This document shows positions 57,874 through 64,000 of a stretch of 64,000 bases of DNA, piece after piece; positions within the stretch are counted from its first letter, which is position 1; every line of letters starts with the position of its first letter. This DNA comes from Anadara kagoshimensis. Lineage: Eukaryota; Mollusca; Bivalvia; Arcoida; Arcidae. The notes below the pieces were generated by a model. That model did not search any database. It was not told the origin of the DNA and was given only the letters and a program-made list of their open reading frames with translations. The translations under genes were made by a program, and so were the position numbers. Where the stretch lies: NCBI GenBank assembly GCA_021292105.1, contig CM037870.1, positions 21,771,424 through 21,835,423 on the forward strand. Direction: 5' to 3'.

Positions 57874-58344
57874 CTGAAATAAAATAAACAAAAACTTACA
57901 AAACATTTTATGATCAATGACAACCAAAAAAGTTGCTAGTGGCAGCTTATTTAATGCTTCTCTCACATAAAAATGCAAAAAAGGTTTGAATGAAACTAGA
58001 ACTGTCTCTTGAGAGTCTCCCCCCCCCCCCCCCCCCATCCCCAACACTGACCTCCTGACCTTGACATTTGACTATGCACATAAATTTGGTATGTGACACA
58101 TTGTCTCATGTTGGTTTACATTTATGCCAAGTTTAATCAAAATCAATCCATACATATGGAAGATGTGGAGCCGACACAATATTGCGATGGACAACCAGAC
58201 GGACGGACGGACAGATGGGGTGATTCCTATATACCCCTATATACCTTCGTTTATGTGGGGTATAATCACATACATTTGTATAAATACACAAATGGAGAGA
58301 GTGTGCAATGAGCAAGTAAATTCGTGCTTTCTCTGAGAAAAATA
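57874..58344 (-). other. TMEM185 largest intron, 3' part
   Basis: It has a poly-C run of 17 at 58020-58036 (a poly-G on the gene strand) and a GACGGACGGACAGATGGGG tail-like motif near 58200, as in other dispersed repeats. The three overlapping ORFs at 58093-58390 are not convincing. Confidence 0.45.
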
Positions 58345-59170
58345 AAACAAGAAGCCCAAGTGCCTTAATGCTCACCTGAGGGTATGTCATAACTCTTGCA
58401 GAAGTTTAATGGACAATAAAATTACTTACAGGAACTGTTTAAATTTGAAGCAGTTTGGGCCTAATACAAGGATATTTGCAAATGAATTCTTACTTGTCCT
58501 TAAATTGCAACCATACAATTAAATATAATAGCTACAGTAAATTATGGACAGAAAGTAAAAAGGACAAAAGCCAAAAACTAGGACCTTCTTACACAGCTGT
58601 GACCTTGACCTTGGAATCCATGACTAATGATTGCTAGGCCAATACCTACAATATTCTGATATTATACATGCCTATACAAAAAGTTTATAGTTTTCCAGAT
58701 AAATAATCATGCATCTGTGACCTTGACATTTGAGCCCTTGACCTCAATCTATATATCAAAATTACTGTCAGTTCAATTTGAACCAGTGACCTTTATCTCA
58801 AAATGACCCTTAGAAGAAGTTGATAGTTTTCAGATATATTGACAAATATAGTAATTTCAGTAATTTCCAATAAAGAACCTTGTCATTTCCCCATTTTGAG
58901 CCTTACAGCTATGATTTGTGCAAATCTGTGTATCCTACACATGAAATCTATGGTATCTTTAGGAGAAGATTTTTTAAAGAGTTTTACTATTTCCCTTATG
59001 TGGCCCCAAGAGGACATAACTCATTCTTTTTTGAATTTGAAACACCTTCACCTAGGCATCATTTCTGCCAAATATCATCAAATTTGGCCCCATAGTTTTA
59101 AAGGAGAAGATTAAAATGTAAAGTTTAGACACGACACAAGACACATGATGCACAGAGATAGATCGCAACA
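58345..59170 (-). mobile_element. Dispersed tandem-core element, minus orientation, degraded
   Basis: It opens with AACAAGAAGCCCAAGTGCC then AATGCTCACCTGAGGG (tail reversed), includes two to three core units (GCTGTGACCTTGACCTTGG, ACATGCCTATACAAAAAGTT) and a body with CATTTCCCCATTTTGAGCC. It fades out near GACACGACACAAGACACATG ... CAGCTCATCTGATTT. Confidence 0.6.
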
Positions 59171-59434
59171 GCTCATCTGATTTAAAAAAATTTGATTTCC
59201 CAAAACTAATTCAAATTTTACCTGTTTACAATTTTTCAATAATACTTAACAGTCTTAAGTGATGATAAATTTGATTTTTTTCTGACAAACATTAATTCTG
59301 ATATTGGTGTTGACATTAAATGTTCCCAGGACAATATTGATTGACCATATGGATTATTAGGTAACTACAGAATTGTCAAATGAAATCAACACATGAATAT
59401 AAATGACGAATGCTCCCCAAATAAATACATATTT

Positions 59435-59591
59435 TATACACAGTGTGTAATATGTACAACCCTCAGTATCAGGTAGAGTCCTTTTTTCGTAGTCGTATCA
59501 CTACGAGTCACGCTTGCCCGACAAGTAGTGATACAGCTACAAAAAAAGGACGAGACCTGATAAGAAGGGTTGTACATACACACTGTGTATA
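59435..59591. mobile_element. Foldback element, 157-bp near-perfect hairpin
   Basis: The left arm TATACACAGTGTGTAATATG ... GAGTCCTTTTTTCGTAG ... GTATCACTA mirrors the right arm TAGTGATACAGCTAC ... AAAAAGGACGAGACCTGATA ... ACACTGTGTATA. Arms are about 65-68 bp with few mismatches; the loop is CGAGTCACGCTTGCCCGACA-like. MITE or foldback type inside the TMEM185 intron. Confidence 0.8.
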
Positions 59592-59634
59592 TGATATTTT
59601 TATCTAAAATTTCCTATTAGGTCATTAAAATAAT

Positions 59635-61515
59635 AAACAAGAGGCCCATGGGCCTGATACGCTCACCTGATAACTAATGGCTAGCTGATAGATTTAAAGA
59701 AAACATAAATACTAAAACCGAATGACTTTTTTCTTTACATCATAATGACCATTGTATCAATACCTACAACATTCTAATATACATGATTATACAAAAAGTT
59801 AATAGTTTTCAAGATAATTAACTATTTCAGTATTGTTTCACATCTGTTACCTTGACCTTTGAGCCCAAAACCTTTTTCTATACATCAAAATGATCATTGT
59901 ATCGATACCTACAACATTCTAATATACATGTCTATACAAAAAGTTTATAGTTTTTGAGATAATTAAACATTTCCGTATTGTTTCGCATATGTGACCTTGA
60001 CCTTTGAACCATAACCTTTTTCTATACATCAAAATGATTGTTGTATCAATACTTACAACATTCTAATATACATGCCTATACATAAAGTTTATAGTTTTCA
60101 AGATAATTAACTATTTCGGTATTGTTTCGCATCAGTGACCTTGACCTTTGAACCAATGACCTTTTTCTATACATCAAAATGACTGTTGTATCAATACCTA
60201 CAACATTCTAATATACATGCCTATACAAAAAGTTTTTAGTTTTCAAGATAATCAACCATTTTGGTATTGTTTCACATCTGTGACCTTGACCTCTGAACCC
60301 ATGACCTTTTTCTATACATCAAAATGATCGTTGTATCAATACCTACAACATTCTAATATACATGCCTATATAAAAAGTTTATAGTTTTCGAGATAATTAA
60401 CAATTTTGGAATTGTTTCGCATCTGTGACCTTGACCTTTGAACCCATGACCTTTTTCTATACATCAAAATGATCGTTGTATCAATACCTACAACATTCTA
60501 ATATACATGCCTATACAAAAAGTTTATAGTTTTCGAGATATTTAACCATTTTGGTATTGTTTCGCATCTGTGACCTTGACCTTTGAACCCATGACCTTTT
60601 CTATACATCAAAAGGATTGTTGTATCAATACCTACAACATTCTAATATACATGCCTATACAAAAAGTTTATAATTTTCGAGATAATTAACCATTTCGGTA
60701 TTGTTTCACATCTGTGACCTTGACCTCTGAACCCATGACCTTTTTCTATACATCAAAATGATCGTTGTATCAATACTTACAACATTATAATATACATGCC
60801 TATACAAAAAGTTGATAGTTTTCGAGATAATTAACCATTTCGGTATTGTTTCGTATCTGTGACCTTGACCTTTGAACCTATGACCTTTTTCTATACATCA
60901 AAATGATCGTTGTATCAATACCTACAACATTCTAATATACATGCCTATACAAAAAGTTTATAGTTTTCGAGATAATAATTATAATCAGAGGTAAAAAAAA
61001 ATTAGGTCACGACTTTCACAATTGACCTTGACCTCATTTTGAAGATACTAACAAGAAGATGTCAAAACTGAAAACCCCATGTCATTATCTGGTCAAATAG
61101 TCAAGTTATAACAATTTGAAGCCATTTTATGATTTTTTTCAAAATTAAACGCAAAAACGTGTAACCCATTTTTGGACCAAATTTCACGAAATGAACAAAC
61201 TACAGGCTTAAGACCCTAGAGAAGCCAAATATCACATCAGATTTTTTCTCCCATCATCGGTTTCAGAGAAGAAGATTTTTCAAGATTTTTGCACCCCTAG
61301 GTCACTGTGACCTAGTTTTGGTAGCCATGGCAACACCATGAACAAATCTAAATTGCACCGACCCAGACATGCTTCTGACCGAGTCTCGTTGAAATCTGCC
61401 AAGTACTTTCAGAGGAGAAGTCAAAAATGTGTGTTAACGACGCATGCAAACACGCACATACACACGCCGCACCATACCATAAGCTCACATGACCATTGGT
61501 CAGGTGAGCTAAAAA
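59635..61515 (-). mobile_element. Near-complete dispersed element with 9-unit tandem core, minus orientation
   Basis: It begins AACAAGAGGCCCATGGGCC (palindrome GGCCCATGGGCC) then TGATACGCTCACCTGATAAC. Nine units of about 145 bp follow, each with CTATACATCAAAATGATCG, TACATGCCTATACAAAAAG and ATCTGTGACCTTGACCTTTG. The body includes GGTAGCCATGGCAACACC, and the end is CATAAGCTCACATGACCATT then GGTCAGGTGAGCTAAAAA. It is the reverse-oriented counterpart of 17124-18917. It has no coding capacity. Confidence 0.78.
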
Positions 61516-61591
61516 CCCAATATTTGATGTGAAAAAAATACATTTTACCACAGAAAACCACTGATCTATGTTATGACATGTTCCGTAGTAA

Positions 61592-61640
61592 TGACGTCAT
61601 TGTTTACATTTGACAAATCGGAGATTCCCCAATGACGTCA
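61592..61640. promoter_or_regulatory. Two perfect CRE palindromes (TGACGTCA)
   Basis: TGACGTCA occurs at 61592-61599 and 61633-61640, each in an AATGACGTCA context, 41 bp apart in the TMEM185 intron. This is the full CREB/ATF palindrome. Their function here is unknown; they may come from an old repeat, as similar sites lie in the insertion at 38608-39165. Confidence 0.4.
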
Positions 61641-61889
61641 CAATGAGAAGTGCATGTGTACTTTACCGCCAATGTGGTGATACAAGATTCTGTATCAAGT
61701 GTGTTCGATAAAACTTTTTTTTCATCAAATACAGACAGAAAAACTGGTCTAATGTTAGATAAAAGTTAATATCAAAGAGCTTTTCTTTTAAAATATATAG
61801 AAATCATAATAAAGTATTTTAATGGGGAAAATTTGTAAAGGCAGCAAGAAGGCATTGGAGATTTATTGAATTTTTTTAAATTATTTTTT

Positions 61890-62352
61890 TATTTATTTTT
61901 TTGTTTGCCATATTTCCAGAGTATCAAAATATGTAAAATATTTGTGCACTGCACAATTTCAATTTAACAAAAACAATAAGTCCTGAATTATAGAAAATAG
62001 ACTTATGGTTCTTTTTCGCTGCACTTCTCCTAATCAAAATCAACCAAGCAATAAAGTTTCACACTGACACCTTTTATGGTTTTTGTGTTATACTTCAGAC
62101 AAAATTTTAAGTATGAAAAATAACAAAGATCAATAACTGCTAAATTATCGAAAACAGGGTTATAGTTCTTGTATACTCTGCTTCTTCCTATCAAGATCTA
62201 CCTAACAATGAAGTTTCGCACTGATACCTCTTAAAGTTTTTGTGTTACGATCTGGACAAAATTATGATGGACGGACAAATGAACCGACTAACAGGCGAAC
62301 TGGACAGATGGAAGAACAAAGCAACAACTATATGCTCTCCCTTTGGGGAGAA
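61890..62352 (+). mobile_element. Dispersed repeat with GGACGGACAA tail
   Basis: Two units of about 180 bp share AAGTCCTGAATTATAGAAAA / AACTGCTAAATTATCGAAAA, AATAAAGTTTCACACTGA / AATGAAGTTTCGCACTGA and TTTTTGTGTTA. The tail is GATGGACGGACAAATGAACC and a terminal hairpin CTCTCCCTTTGGGGAGA. It has the same plan as 42150-42612. Confidence 0.6.
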
Positions 62353-62357
62353 TATTA

Positions 62358-62768
<411 letters not shown>

Positions 62769-62769
62769 A

Positions 62770-62945
62770 ACATATAGCCCAACAGTTAAGACAATAGTTC
62801 CATAGTTACAGGTTTGACCCCTGTCAGGCTGCTTTGTATGTCATTGAGTTAGACATTTAAATTAGCATTGCTTCAGTCTACTCATCTAATAAGAAAATGA
62901 GTATCAGCAGAAAGGCTGGGGGATTAACTATGGGTATTTCTTGAC
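62770..62945 (+). mobile_element. tRNA-derived SINE
   Basis: The A box TAGCCCAACAGTTAAGACA (62775) and B box GGTTTGACCCC (62811-62821) are followed by a core (TTGAGTTAGACATTTAAATT, ATTGCTTCAGTCTACTCAT) and AATGAGTATCAGCAGAAAG with CTGGGGG. The spacing and core match the widespread metazoan tRNA-SINE plan (CTTGGGCAAGGCA... TGGGTACCAGCA... CTGGGGG). This is a different family from 46925 and 57440. Confidence 0.65.
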
Positions 62946-63238
62946 ATCACAAAATCTCAATTAGAAGACTAGTCGGTATTCATGTTAGTGTCAATGCAAA
63001 GATTCATATACAATTCAGATATTTATTACTTTAGTCATTATTAGATTCTAAATCATTTTTTTGTTGAATATTCTTTTGTAAGTATTAAATATTGTGAGAA
63101 AGCTGCAATTCCATTATCATGATTATGTTCAATACAACATGAAACAACAATGAAGTTGCAGTTTTTGAAAGGTTTTAAAACTTCAATATGGTGTTTTACT
63201 ATTTTGTTGAGAAATAAAAACTTTTTAATGATTTTTTA
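62946..63238 (-). other. TMEM185 intron or upstream: nothing seen
   Basis: AT-rich, no recognised feature. Confidence 0.4.
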
Positions 63239-63800
63239 ACAAGAGGCCCAATACTGTATCACTCACCTGGATGTTACAGTTAAAAGCACATGATTTTCAA
63301 CAATGTCAAATATGCTCTAGCTCATACATCCGATTATAAAACAAAATTTCATTCAGGATGATATCATTACCTTATTGAACCATTGGAAATATATGGAGAT
63401 TTTTACAATGAGTTCAAAAATTAAGTTGTTGAAATTGGCAATGTACTTTCAGAGAAGACCCTTTCACACCACTAAATTTACTTTAAATTTGGCAATGTAC
63501 TTTTAGCATTGTCAGATTTAGCCTAAAATTCAAGTTATATGCATACTGTATAAATATTACACAAACAATAATTGTATGCAAAAACCTGTTACATATATTT
63601 AATACCCTGAGATCCATTTTCTGTATTTAACATTATAACAAAACAACATAAATATGGATGTAATGGCCATTTATAGGCTTTTACTATATTAAGTAATGGT
63701 GACCATCTTGGGATTATTTATGGACATGTCAGATACAATTTTAATTTTTACAACCAAAGGACCTTCCATACCAAATTTCCTTTGAAATGGCCCTGTACTT
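63236..63800 (-). mobile_element. Dispersed element end, minus orientation
   Basis: TTTTTTAACAAGAGGCCCAA then CTGTATCACTCACCTGGATG matches the reversed tail of the family at 59635. The body has no 145-bp core and contains ACCAAAGGACCTTCCATACC and GGCAATGTACTTTCAGAGAA, recalling the unit of the 48.7-53.7 kb array. The other end lies at or beyond the window end. Confidence 0.5.
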
Positions 63801-64000
63801 TAGAGAAGATTTTCAAAGATTGCAGTGCTTGACAATAACGTTTGTCCAATTGCCTGGTGCCAGTTAGTTTTGGCAGCGGACAAGTGAAAGTGTTGTTGTA
63901 TTTGTCCTACTGAATAATGGTTTTTTGAAAAATGCCACTGTCATTTTCACCATTCAGATTGATTTACTTGATAAAATAAGTAGTTTCCAATTGCGGCTTA

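Overview
The window is eukaryotic, AT-rich and intron-rich. I read it as a bivalve mollusc chromosome segment. This is an inference from metazoan gene structures plus repeat classes I associate with bivalve genomes: tRNA-derived SINEs, and elements with AGCTCACCTG-type ends carrying tandem cores full of AAGGTCAAGGTCAC. Species cannot be told from sequence alone. Only two host protein-coding genes are supported; they converge on a repeat-filled interval of about 29.6 kb.

Gene 1 (+ strand, about 448-25881, 3' UTR possibly to about 27.3 kb) is a C2H2 zinc-finger transcription factor of the rotund/squeeze - LIN-29 - ZNF362/ZNF384 family. Three coding exons are proposed: 448-511 (candidate, phase-matched), 16231-16430 and 24899-25881. 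The last exon lacks one base between fingers 4 and 5, so the frame shifts inside an otherwise conserved domain. Intron 1 (15.7 kb) holds a SINE, a 67-bp minisatellite and four almost abutting minisatellites (21, 42, 43 and 69/51 bp units, 5.9-13.3 kb), then broken dispersed elements. Intron 2 (8.5 kb) holds a tandem-core dispersed element, a 35-bp array of about 2.2 kb, and a 44-bp array ending about 50 bp before the splice acceptor.

Gene 2 (- strand, 62510 down to 55526, 5' end outside the window) is TMEM185, a multi-pass membrane protein. Four exons encode the C-terminal 202 residues or so, with all splice phases agreeing. One acceptor and the start of its exon are tandemly copied four times in the adjoining intron.

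The intergenic part (27.3-55.2 kb) has two decayed mariner-type transposons (31.7-32.6 kb + strand; 44.4-45.4 kb - strand), several tandem arrays (34.2, 36.7-39.3, 41.1, 42.6 and 48.7-53.7 kb), foldback elements (38.6 and 47.8 kb) and a 988-bp TIR element (51521-52508) inserted with a TA target duplication inside the 48.7-53.7 kb array. Tandem repeats take up roughly a quarter of the window. No rRNA, functional tRNA, CRISPR or viral gene was recognised. The long ORFs inside the minisatellites look like by-products of unit lengths divisible by three.
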